Shown: positions 1 through 5,410 of the stretch, piece by piece
Layout: each line of letters starts with the position of its first letter
How positions within the stretch are numbered: the stretch's first letter is position 1
Source of the DNA: an uncultured Eubacteriales bacterium
GTDB lineage: Bacteria; Bacillota; Clostridia; Oscillospirales; Oscillospiraceae
Direction: 5' to 3'
NCBI GenBank assembly: GCA_900549865.1
Contig: URPU01000109.1
Location: 1-6,732 of the forward strand
DNA length: 6,732 nucleotides
Translations under genes and position numbers: made by a program
Notes under the pieces: generated by a model
Database searches by the model: none
The model's input: only the letters and a program-made list of their open reading frames with translations
What the model was told of the DNA's origin: nothing

Positions 1-481
1 CCCCCGCGCAGGCGCAGTCAAGCGCCTTCCGGTACAGCTTCTCCTTTACGGAATCCATCCCCGTATCCGTGCCGGGGTATTCGCCGAGGGATTCAAACAG
101 CTCCAGCGCGTCCAGCAGCTCCCCTTCCTCCATGAGCTGCCGCGCCTCAAGACTGCGGCAGGCAAGCTCAAGGTTGCGCGCGTCCTTATAATCGCCGAGC
201 TCGGTGAACATCCGCCGCGCGGTCTCATAGTCCCCCGCCTGCTGGGCGCGGCGCGCGTCGGTATAGCTCTGCTCGCGTATAAGCTCCCGGCACAGCTCGG
301 CGTTATCGCCGTCCCCCGCCTTTTCAAACTGCGCCACGGCGCCGGAATAATCCCCCGCGGCAAGCAGCTCATAGGCACGGCTGCGATAGTCACGGCGAAA
401 ATGTCCAAATATTCCGGCAGCCGCCGCAGCTGCAAGCAGCAGTGCGGCGGCGATAATATACCATCTGCGTTTTGTTTTCAT
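1..481 (-). CDS. Membrane-anchored TPR-like repeat protein, C-terminus cut by window edge
   Basis: The minus frame starting ATG at 481 reads 160 codons without a stop and leaves the window at its left edge. Residues 1-7 are basic (MKTKRRW). Residues 8-26 are a hydrophobic Ala/Leu-rich stretch, giving a signal-anchor or single membrane segment with the rest outside the cytoplasm. Three roughly 35-residue helical repeats follow, each carrying a GDY-type turn: AAGDYSGAVAQF (41-52), QAGDYETARRMF (81-92) with LGDYKDA (95-101), and EGELLDALELF (119-129) with LGEY. These resemble the degenerate tetratricopeptide repeats common in Clostridia membrane proteins, which act as protein-protein scaffolds; no enzymatic residue is seen. 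A weak ribosome site (GGAG, about 10 nt upstream) supports the start. A shifted antisense frame at 46-435 is open but gives Arg/Pro/Ser-rich nonsense. The specific role is unknown. Confidence 0.82.
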   Translation of the reverse strand, partial: MKTKRRWYIIAAALLLAAAAAAGIFGHFRRDYRSRAYELLAAGDYSGAVAQFEKAGDGDNAELCRELIREQSYTDARRAQQAGDYETARRMFTELGDYKDARNLELACRSLEARQLMEEGELLDALELFESLGEYPGTDTGMDSVKEKLYRKALDCACAG

Positions 482-508
482 TCCGGGCGCGCTCCAGACA
501 TGTAAGAT

Positions 509-537
509 ATGCTTTACATTATCCCACAGTTTGTCAA
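509..537 (-). promoter_or_regulatory. Possible promoter of the TPR-like gene
   Basis: On the minus strand a perfect -35 (TTGACA, 532-537) lies upstream of the TPR-like gene. At 17-bp spacing the -10 is only AAGCAT (509-514), a poor match. A short inverted repeat, TGTAA-N8-TTACA (501-518), covers the -10 and could be an operator. The call rests mainly on the -35 and the position. Confidence 0.35.
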
Positions 538-569
538 TCATTGCAAATATATTATGTCGAGCCGAAACG

Positions 570-1130
570 TCACTTCGCATATATCTGCCCGACTATCCAG
601 TTGGACAGACGGCGCGGGAAGAGCTTTGCGATCATGGCAGCGCCCTTGTAGGCAAAGCCCATCGCAACGAGCGGGCGTGAGTTCTTTTTCAGCGCGTATT
701 TTGCGACGAAGCTGCCGGCGTATTCGGGCGTCATGCCGGTGCGCTCGTCATGCTCCATGACGGCGACAGAGCGCTCGATGCGCCCGGCATAGACATCGTC
801 CCCGGCGGCGGATTTGCGCCGTGCGTCGGTAAAGCCGGAGGCGATATCGCCCGGCATTATTGCGCAGACGCTTATCCCGAAGGGGCGCACCTCGTTCTGG
901 AGTGCGAGGACATAGGCGATTATGGCCGCCTTGCTGACAGAGTACCAGAGCTGGAACGGGATCGGCACTATACCGGCGATGGAGCTCATGCACACTATCC
1001 TGCCGCCGCCCTGCGCGCGCATATGCGGCAGCACCGCGCGCGTGACGTTATCCGTGCCGAAGACGTTCAGCTCAAGCTGCGCATGGGAAGCGCCGCTTTC
1101 GGTGAGCTCGGCAGCCGAGCGCTTGTCAAG
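570..1130 (-). pseudogene. Short-chain dehydrogenase/reductase, N-terminus missing
   Basis: The minus frame from 1130 to the TGA at 570-572 encodes about 186 residues that are clearly the C-terminal part of a classical SDR oxidoreductase (normal length about 240-280). The catalytic residues are present: Asn in LELNVFG, the Ser of MSSIAG, and Tyr/Lys of YSVSK (Tyr codon 942-944, Lys codon 930-932). The Ser lies 13 residues before the Tyr, as in the family. After it comes the MPGDI segment that follows the active site in SDRs. What is absent is the whole first half of the Rossmann fold, including the TGxxxGxG nucleotide-binding motif and the NNAG motif. The reading frame is closed by an in-frame TGA at 1131-1133, immediately after the last SDR-like residues, and upstream sequence becomes AT-rich and unrelated. 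A GTG at 1034 could start a 154-residue peptide, but it has no Rossmann core and should not bind NAD(P). The likeliest history is truncation by insertion or deletion at about 1120-1135. The former substrate cannot be told. Confidence 0.82.
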
Positions 1131-1136
1131 TCAAGC
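1106..1136. repeat. Two adjacent palindromes at the truncation point of the SDR
   Basis: GCTCGGC-A-GCCGAGC (1106-1120) is a perfect 15-bp palindrome. It is directly followed by GCTTG-TCAAGT-CAAGC (1121-1136), which also contains the tandem TCAAGTCAAG. SDR homology and GC-rich composition end here. Paired palindromes at a homology break could be a recombination or attachment site, though the first palindrome is at least partly old SDR coding sequence. Function is inferred only from position. Confidence 0.4.
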
Positions 1137-1186
1137 CTTGTATTTATTTCTCTGACTGTCCGCTTTTTCAGCGTTACTCTCTATAA

Positions 1187-1224
1187 AAGAAAAATCCTGT
1201 CGAAAATACGACAGGATTTTTCTT
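1187..1224. terminator. Bidirectional intrinsic terminator, 16-bp perfect stem
   Basis: AAGAAAAATCCTGTCG (1187-1202) pairs perfectly with its complement at 1209-1224 across a 6-nt loop (AAAATA). The 3' arm ends in TTTTTCTT on the plus strand. By symmetry the minus-strand transcript also ends in a U-rich arm, so it should stop transcription from both sides. It separates the SDR remnant from the island to its right and would keep minus-strand island transcripts out of the remnant. Confidence 0.8.
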
Positions 1225-1250
1225 CTGGTAACAGTTGATAATATTGATAC

Positions 1251-1312
1251 GGTTTCAAACGGTTTCATTTGGTTTCACCCGAAAATGAAACCATAACCGA
1301 GAAAGTGAAACC
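1251..1312. repeat. Phased GGTTTCA/TGAAACC heptamer array
   Basis: GGTTTCA occurs at 1251-1257, 1261-1267 and 1271-1277, exactly 10 bp apart. Its reverse complement TGAAACC occurs at 1286-1292 and 1306-1312, exactly 20 bp apart. All three direct copies therefore sit on one helical face, as do the two inverted copies. This arrangement is typical of arm-type or accessory binding sites of integrases and transposases, or of a multimeric operator. The array lies inside the AT-rich island next to the broken SDR, with no gene starting within it. The protein that would bind is unknown. Confidence 0.7.
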
Positions 1313-1320
1313 ATCCGAAT

Positions 1321-1348
1321 AACAAAAACGCGGGGCTTATTCAGCCCC
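1321..1348 (-). terminator. Terminator overlapping the stop codon of a minus-strand frame
   Basis: Read on the minus strand, GGGGCT-GAATA-AGCCCC (1332-1348) forms a 6-bp GC-rich hairpin followed by GCG and a TTTTTGTT tract (1322-1329). The hairpin loop contains the TAA stop (1337-1339) of the short minus-strand frame described next. This is the usual compact arrangement at the 3' end of a real gene. Confidence 0.65.
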
Positions 1349-1393
1349 AACCTCAATCTCCGTTCCGTCTTTGAAGCGGAATGCTAACCGCAC
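1337..1393 (-). pseudogene. Possible C-terminal scrap of a minus-strand gene
   Basis: A minus frame ends in FRFKDGTEIEVGAE and a TAA that sits inside a terminator hairpin. The basic/hydrophobic strand followed by KDGTEIEV is reminiscent of a C-terminal beta-strand tail, such as those ending some clostridial recombinases, but this is a loose likeness from memory. The frame is closed by a TGA only about 38 codons upstream. The part to the right of about 1393 lies under the ribosome site and coding region of the plus-strand small gene and does not look coding on this strand. It is either a remnant joined to foreign sequence or chance. The terminator is the main support. Confidence 0.3.
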
Positions 1394-1412
1394 GAAAGAA
1401 AAGGTGGTAGTT

Positions 1413-1568
1413 ATGAAAAAATATACCGACAAAGAATTAGCTGCGATGTCTCAAGAAGAACTGAAGGCGCTTCAAGAAAAGGCGTTGGAGGAAAACAAGC
1501 TCTTGGGACAGCAGATTGAAAAGATCCTTGCCAACTCTTCGCACCCAACTGCAGTTGATGGCAAATAA
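1413..1568 (+). CDS. 51-residue small helical protein of the AT-rich island
   Basis: ATG at 1413 is preceded by AAAGGTGGT with about 5 nt spacing, a good ribosome site, so this start is preferred over a TTG at 1371 in the same frame. The product begins MKKYTDKELAAMSQEELKAL and continues as one charged, Glu/Lys/Leu-rich segment to about residue 40. It is predicted as a long amphipathic helix or coiled coil, with a polar tail (NSSHPTAVDGK). There are no cysteines, no membrane segment and no enzyme motif. It is more AT-rich than the flanking chromosomal genes, in keeping with a mobile-element origin. I do not recognise the family. Small charged helical proteins of this size are common accessory genes on clostridial integrative elements, but that is context and not identification. 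Confidence 0.55.
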   Translation: MKKYTDKELAAMSQEELKALQEKALEENKLLGQQIEKILANSSHPTAVDGK

Positions 1569-1597
1569 ACCTTTTAATTTTGCCACACCTTTTAATT
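1569..1597. repeat. 11-bp direct repeat after the small gene
   Basis: ACCTTTTAATT occurs at 1569-1579 and 1587-1597, starts 18 bp apart, right after the stop codon of the small gene. It is AT-rich and short, so chance is possible, but both copies are exact. It may be a duplication footprint or protein-binding pair. Confidence 0.4.
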
Positions 1598-1609
1598 AAT
1601 AACGCCAAG

Positions 1610-1651
1610 GAAAAAGCGCGTAAGGGTGCTTTGAGCCGAACGAGCTTTTTC
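1610..1651. terminator. Bidirectional terminator between small gene and GntR gene
   Basis: GAAAAAGC (1610-1617) pairs with GCTTTTTC (1644-1651). The stem continues with CGT/ACG after one G-A mismatch and leaves an 18-nt loop. Both strands end in a T-run. It lies between the convergent 3' ends of the small gene (plus) and the GntR gene (minus, stop at 1657-1659), where a shared terminator is expected. Confidence 0.6.
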
Positions 1652-1656
1652 TGTTG

Positions 1657-2361
1657 TCACGCCCCGTAGAAACCAAGGTCGTTCTTTGCGACATCCATGA
1701 TTTGGTGCGTCTGCTCTATCGCGGAATCAATATCCTTATTCATAAGTGCCGAGAAGAGCGCAAGCTTTATTTCATACAGCTTCTTCACACCGCTGCGCCT
1801 GCAATAGAGTGACCACAGGTACTCGCCCTGCGTCTTAAAGGAATAGTATAGCAGCGGCAGCAGCACGTTGCCGGACATTATCGCAAGCTCATGGTGGAAG
1901 CTGAATACCCGCTCTGCGGCCTCGTCGGCGTTGCGTGCGTCACGGATGCTGTCAAGGATCGGACTGAGCTTTTCAAGCTCGGCCACATCGTTCTTCTCGC
2001 ACACAAGGCGCAGGCACAGGCACTCCATCGCGTCGCGCGTTTCGAGCAGAGATTTTACCTCGTTCTTCCTCATCGCGCCGCCGTTATAGCGCATGATGGC
2101 GATGAGCGTCTCAAGGCTGCCCTTACGCCGGTAGTCGCAGACGAACACGCCCTGCCGCGTGCGAATCTCAACAAAGCCGAGCTTCTCAAGCTCCACAAGC
2201 CCCGCGGAAATGACCGTCCTGCTGACGCCCATTTTTACCGACAGCTCCCGCGCCGGCGGCAGCTGCTCGCCGATAGCTAGCTCACCGGAGAGTATCATGT
2301 TTTCAATCTGCTGCACGAACAGCTCCGTCATGGACACCGCTACTATTTTATTGAACCCCAT
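1657..2361 (-). CDS. GntR-family transcriptional regulator, FadR/FCD subfamily
   Basis: The product has 234 residues, normal for the family. Residues 11-76 are the GntR winged helix: amphipathic first helix, then GEQLPPARELSVKMGVSRTV as the helix-turn-helix and a wing ending RTRQGVFV. Residues about 100-225 are an all-helical FCD-like ligand-binding domain (EVKSLLETRDAMECLCLRLV opening helix, FHHELA at 155-160, a late His at 219). Such domains dimerise and bind small acids or acyl compounds, often through a metal ion. The start is well supported by GGGAGG about 6 nt upstream of ATG 2361. The gene is transcribed divergently from the FAD oxidoreductase operon. A TGGTNNNACCA palindrome lies just downstream of each promoter, so it most likely represses both itself and the operon and releases DNA on binding an effector tied to the operon's substrate. 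The ligand cannot be deduced. Confidence 0.93.
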   Translation of the reverse strand: MGFNKIVAVSMTELFVQQIENMILSGELAIGEQLPPARELSVKMGVSRTVISAGLVELEKLGFVEIRTRQGVFVCDYRRKGSLETLIAIMRYNGGAMRKNEVKSLLETRDAMECLCLRLVCEKNDVAELEKLSPILDSIRDARNADEAAERVFSFHHELAIMSGNVLLPLLYYSFKTQGEYLWSLYCRRSGVKKLYEIKLALFSALMNKDIDSAIEQTHQIMDVAKNDLGFYGA

Positions 2362-2388
2362 ATTTGCCTCCCAAACGCGGATTGCCTG

Positions 2389-2399
2389 TGGTCATACCA
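2389..2399. promoter_or_regulatory. FadR-type operator in the GntR leader
   Basis: TGGTCATACCA matches the TGGTNNNACCA operator form of FadR-subfamily GntR proteins exactly. It lies 15 bp downstream of the GntR gene's -10 and 27 bp before its ATG, a position suited to autorepression. Confidence 0.78.
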
Positions 2400-2414
2400 A
2401 ATTCCACGTTTCAA

Positions 2415-2443
2415 ATTTTACCTGCAAGATGCTTAAAAGTCAA
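2415..2443 (-). promoter_or_regulatory. Promoter of the GntR regulator gene
   Basis: On the minus strand, -35 TTGACT (2438-2443) and -10 TAAAAT (2415-2420) are separated by 17 bp. Transcription would start near 2408, giving a leader of about 47 nt that contains the 2389-2399 operator. Confidence 0.8.
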
Positions 2444-2483
2444 GCGTAATCCTGACTATTCCGCTGAAAATACGGCAACAGCA

Positions 2484-2511
2484 TTGACCTTTTGCCGGTG
2501 ATTGTTATAAA
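2484..2511 (+). promoter_or_regulatory. Promoter of the FAD oxidoreductase operon
   Basis: -35 TTGACC (2484-2489) and -10 TATAAA (2506-2511) are separated by 16 bp. The start site would be near 2518. It diverges from the GntR promoter, with 40 bp between the two -35 hexamers. Confidence 0.78.
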
Positions 2512-2528
2512 ATGCACAGTACAAACAC

Positions 2529-2541
2529 GTGGTATTACCAC
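2529..2541. promoter_or_regulatory. FadR-type operator in the operon leader
   Basis: GTGGTA-T-TACCAC is a perfect palindrome with core TGGTATTACCA (2530-2540), matching TGGTNNNACCA. It begins about 18 bp after the -10 and ends just before the AAGGAGG ribosome site of the first gene, so a bound regulator would block transcription at or just after initiation. The core is the same as the site in the GntR leader except for the central bases. Confidence 0.82.
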
Positions 2542-2561
2542 AAATTAAGGAGGAGATACTG

Positions 2562-4097
2562 ATGCCAAAATATGATGCCGTTGTGATCGGCGCCGGAAAC
2601 GGAGGTCTTGCCGCAGCCTGCCGCATGGCAAAGGGTGGAAAAAAGCCCCTGCTTATCGAGCGCCACAATATGCCCGGCGGCTGCGCCTCAAGCTTCCGTA
2701 GAGGCCGTTTTGAATTTGAAACGGCGCTGCACGAGATCTGCGAATGGGGCACAAAGGAAAACCCCGGCGGCTGCCGCAGGATCTGTGATGAGTTCGGCCT
2801 TGACATTCCGTGGCACATGGTTCCGGATAACTTCCGCGTTATCACCACCGCCTCCGACGGCAGGACGCATATCGACGCGACCCTCCCATGCACGGTAAAG
2901 GAGTTTGTCAATGAGATGGAGCGTCTTGTGCCCGGCTGCCGCAAATCCATACAGGATCTGTTCGACCTCGGCACGGAGTTTCACGCCGCCGGCGACTACT
3001 CTCTGAGCGTCGCGGGCAAGACAGACCCGAAGTATATGCAGGAGCACTTCCCCAACTTCCTGCGGCTGGGCAGCTACACGGTCAACCGTGTGTTCAGGGC
3101 GATGAAGATGCCGAAGCTCGCGCAGGATATAATGAACACCTACTGGGGCTATCTCGGCGTCGACGCCGACCATCTGTCCTTCCTCCAGTACGTCAACATG
3201 CTCTGGCTGTACGTAAACCACGGCGCGTGGATACCCGACAAGACCAGCAACGAGCTGACGACAGGACTGCTCGAATGCTTCCGCAGCATGGGCGGCGAGG
3301 TGTGGATGAACTGCACCGCGACCGAGATACTCTTCGATGAGAGCAAGACCGTCCGCGGCGTTAAGACTACCTGCGGCGAGGTCGAGACAAAACACATTCT
3401 CTGCAACATGAACCAGAACATGGTGTACGCCACGATGTGCCCGCCGGAGGTCGTACCGGAGCGCATGGTGAAGCTTGGCAATGCCCGCACCTATTCGGCG
3501 AGAATGTTCGTCGTATACATGGGGCTTGACAGGAGCGCCGAGGAACTCGGAATCCGCGATTACACCGTCTTCCTCCCGACCTCTGCCGACACGGCCAAGG
3601 AGTACGAATCCGGAAAAACCATCGCGACAAACTGCAACCAGGTCATGGTGTGCTACAACGTTGTGAACCCCGGCTTCTCACCGGAGGGTACCTGCGTTGT
3701 CTCCCTCACAAGCACCTTCATGGATGATGACTGGGCAAATGTAGATCCGGATGATTACGTAGAGACGAAGACCGCCTTTGCCGAGAAGCTGATAAAGCTT
3801 TTCGAGGAGCGCTATGGCGTTACCGTCACCCCGTACATTGAGGAGCTTGAGATCGCGACGCCGTGGACGATGTGCAACTATGTCAACGTTCCTCAGGGCG
3901 CGGCCTACGGTTTCGAGCTGAAGGACTGGGACAACATGATGCCGCGAATGATGATGATGGGTACAGAGTTTCCGGTAAAAGGACTGAAGTTTGTCGGTGC
4001 GGCAAGCATCCGCGGCGACGGCTACAACTCCGCGATATTCAGCGGAGATACGCTCGCAAAAAAGACTCTCGCAGAAATGAAAGAAGAGGAGGCTTGA
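2562..4097 (+). CDS. Phytoene-desaturase-like FAD-dependent oxidoreductase
   Basis: The product has 511 residues, normal for the CrtI/CrtN/retinol-saturase superfamily. An N-terminal Rossmann dinucleotide site, VVIGAGNGGLAAA (7-19), is followed by the second-strand acid in LLIERHNMPGGCASSF (30-45; Glu33, GG at 39-40). The C-terminal FAD segment KFVGAASIRGDGYNSAIFSG (476-495) has the usual GxGxxxAxxSG form. The middle is rich in aromatic and Met residues, consistent with a hydrophobic substrate pocket. Family members desaturate, saturate or isomerise C=C bonds in carotenoids, retinoids, steroids and fatty acids. No phytoene synthase or prenyl transferase gene is nearby, and the next gene is an electron-delivering reductase, so a reductase acting on a diet- or host-derived hydrophobic compound is the better guess. 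ATG 2562 follows AAGGAGG by 8 nt; a GTG at 2529 lies inside the operator and is rejected. There is no signal peptide, so it should be cytoplasmic. The next gene starts 4 nt after the stop, indicating co-transcription. Confidence 0.93.
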   Translation: MPKYDAVVIGAGNGGLAAACRMAKGGKKPLLIERHNMPGGCASSFRRGRFEFETALHEICEWGTKENPGGCRRICDEFGLDIPWHMVPDNFRVITTASDGRTHIDATLPCTVKEFVNEMERLVPGCRKSIQDLFDLGTEFHAAGDYSLSVAGKTDPKYMQEHFPNFLRLGSYTVNRVFRAMKMPKLAQDIMNTYWGYLGVDADHLSFLQYVNMLWLYVNHGAWIPDKTSNELTTGLLECFRSMGGEVWMNCTATEILFDESKTVRGVKTTCGEVETKHILCNMNQNMVYATMCPPEVVPERMVKLGNARTYSARMFVVYMGLDRSAEELGIRDYTVFLPTSADTAKEYESGKTIATNCNQVMVCYNVVNPGFSPEGTCVVSLTSTFMDDDWANVDPDDYVETKTAFAEKLIKLFEERYGVTVTPYIEELEIATPWTMCNYVNVPQGAAYGFELKDWDNMMPRMMMMGTEFPVKGLKFVGAASIRGDGYNSAIFSGDTLAKKTLAEMKEEEA

Positions 4098-4101
4098 GAA
4101 G

Positions 4102-5313
4102 ATGGCAGATAAGCTCAATTACAAGGTAGGCATGATCGGTGCGCTTGATATGCTCAGGTTCAAGAACATGCCCAAGGTGCGCGAAAAGGCGATACAGGCG
4201 GCCTCCTCCGCTCCGCTGCCGAAAACTCTCACCACCAACGAAAAGGCAAAGCAGCGCCACCCGGAGAAGCAGGAGGTCATCGTGGCCGAGATACGCCGGA
4301 ACGGTGCCGACGCAAAGACGATCGTCCTCAAGACTGAGGATGGCTCCGCCCTCGCCCCGTTCAGAGCCGGGCAGTACATCAGCGTATGCGTCCCCATAGG
4401 CGGCACCGTGACCACGCGCTCATATTCGCTCTGCTCGTCCCCGGCGTGGGCAAAACGCGGCGAATACAACATCACCGTCAAGCGCGATGACGCCGGCTTT
4501 GTCAGCCCGTACATTCAGGATCACTGGGTTGTCGGGCAGCATGTCACTATCTCCGGGCCGCAGGGTCACCTCTACTATGAGCGCCTGCGCGACGCGAAGA
4601 AGGTCGTAGCACTCGCGGGCGGCTCCGGCATCACTCCGTTCATGGGCATGGCATACGCCATCCGCGACGGCTTTGAGGACTTCGACCTGACGATACTTTT
4701 CGGCTCACGCACGGAAGACGGCATTGTCTACAAGAAGGAACTTGACGAGGTCTGTGCCGCCTGCGACAAGGTACACGTCGTGCATGTCCTGTCCGACGAG
4801 GAAAAGCCCGGCTATGAGCACGGCTTCATCACCGCCGAGCTTATCAAAAAGTACGGTGGCGAGGAGTACAGCGTCTTCATGTGCGGTCCGCAGGCGATGT
4901 ACAACTTCCTCGATGGCGAGATCGCAAAGCTCGGCCTGCGCCGCAAGTTCGTGCGCCGTGAGCTGTTCGGCATGATAAAGGACCCGTGGAATCAGCCCGG
5001 CTACCCGGAGGATATCCGCGGCAAGACCTTCAACCTTAAGGTCATTCAGTGCGGCAGGGAATACGACATCACCGCCTCCGCCGATGAGCCGCTGCTGACC
5101 TCCATCGAGCGTGCGGGCATCGTCGCTCCCTCCCGCTGCCGCAGCGGCGAGTGCTCATGGTGCCGCTCAAAGCTCATCTCGGGTAAGGTCTTTGTTCCGG
5201 AAAAGACCGATGGCCGCCGCAGAGCCGATATCGAGTTTGGCTACATCCATCCCTGCGCGTCCTTCCCTATGTCCGACATTGTGCTCGACGTACCCAACAG
5301 TACGCTTAAATGA
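4102..5313 (+). CDS. NAD(P)H:flavin reductase fused to plant-type [2Fe-2S] ferredoxin domain
   Basis: The product has 403 residues in three parts. Residues about 55-160 form the ferredoxin-reductase-type FAD barrel with RSYSLCSSP (106-114). Residues about 165-290 form the NAD(P) domain with GGSGITPFMGM (173-183), FGSR (200-203) and the MCGP motif (260-263). Residues about 310-400 form a plant-type ferredoxin whose ligands are Cys346, Cys351, Cys354 and Cys385 (C-x4-C-x2-C-x30-C). This is the layout of single-polypeptide reductases that pass electrons from NAD(P)H via FAD to [2Fe-2S] and on to a partner (phenol hydroxylase reductase and Hcr types). The partner is most likely the flavoprotein encoded 4 nt upstream. 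The first ~50 residues, a Met/Lys-rich amphipathic stretch (MLRFKNMPKVREKAIQ), are extra to the family and may dock to partner or membrane. The ribosome site GGAGG overlaps the upstream stop region. Start and frame are secure; substrate specificity is not. Confidence 0.93.
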   Translation: MADKLNYKVGMIGALDMLRFKNMPKVREKAIQAASSAPLPKTLTTNEKAKQRHPEKQEVIVAEIRRNGADAKTIVLKTEDGSALAPFRAGQYISVCVPIGGTVTTRSYSLCSSPAWAKRGEYNITVKRDDAGFVSPYIQDHWVVGQHVTISGPQGHLYYERLRDAKKVVALAGGSGITPFMGMAYAIRDGFEDFDLTILFGSRTEDGIVYKKELDEVCAACDKVHVVHVLSDEEKPGYEHGFITAELIKKYGGEEYSVFMCGPQAMYNFLDGEIAKLGLRRKFVRRELFGMIKDPWNQPGYPEDIRGKTFNLKVIQCGREYDITASADEPLLTSIERAGIVAPSRCRSGECSWCRSKLISGKVFVPEKTDGRRRADIEFGYIHPCASFPMSDIVLDVPNSTLK

Positions 5314-5332
5314 AAGCCTGTCTGTCAATCTC

Positions 5333-5361
5333 TTGCCGTTTTGCGGGATGGAGGCTATAAT
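5333..5361 (+). promoter_or_regulatory. Internal promoter before the 72-residue protein gene
   Basis: -35 TTGCCG (5333-5338), 17-bp spacer, and a perfect -10 TATAAT (5356-5361). The -10 is enclosed by an imperfect inverted repeat, TGCGGGATG (5342-5350) and CATCCGCA (5367-5374), with one bulged G. This could be an operator or a leader hairpin. The small gene can therefore be made independently of the two redox genes, although read-through is possible because no terminator is seen between 5314 and 5332. Confidence 0.7.
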
Positions 5362-5410
5362 GTAAGCATCCGCAGGGCAACTCCCCGCAATAACGAAAAG
5401 GAGTATTGCC

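Noticed and set aside
46..435. 129-residue minus-strand open frame
   Set aside because: It is an off-frame reading of the TPR-like gene on the same strand. The product is Arg/Pro/Ser-rich without family features, while the overlapping frame from 481 has a membrane anchor and repeats.
750..1238. 162-residue plus-strand open frame
   Set aside because: Antisense to the SDR remnant and running through the 16-bp terminator hairpin; no ribosome site and no recognisable domain.
1251..1312. CRISPR array
   Set aside because: The repeat unit is only 7 bp with 3-bp gaps and mixed orientation; there are no spacers and no cas genes.
1371..1412. TTG start extending the 51-residue protein to 65 residues
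   Set aside because: No ribosome site before 1371, whereas ATG 1413 has AAAGGTGGT at 5 nt.
2529..2561. Upstream GTG start for the desaturase-like gene
   Set aside because: It lies inside the operator palindrome and has no ribosome site. ATG 2562 has AAGGAGG at ideal spacing and begins right at the Rossmann strand.
2688..3395. 235-residue minus-strand open frame inside the desaturase-like gene
   Set aside because: GC-rich codon bias on the plus strand opens the complementary frame. The plus-strand product has clear FAD motifs and the antisense product has none.
2562..4097. Carotenoid biosynthesis (crtN/crtI) assignment
   Set aside because: Superfamily motifs are shared with many C=C-acting enzymes. 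No crtB, crtM or prenyl-synthase gene is in the window and the neighbour is an electron-delivering reductase, so a gene symbol would be unsupported.
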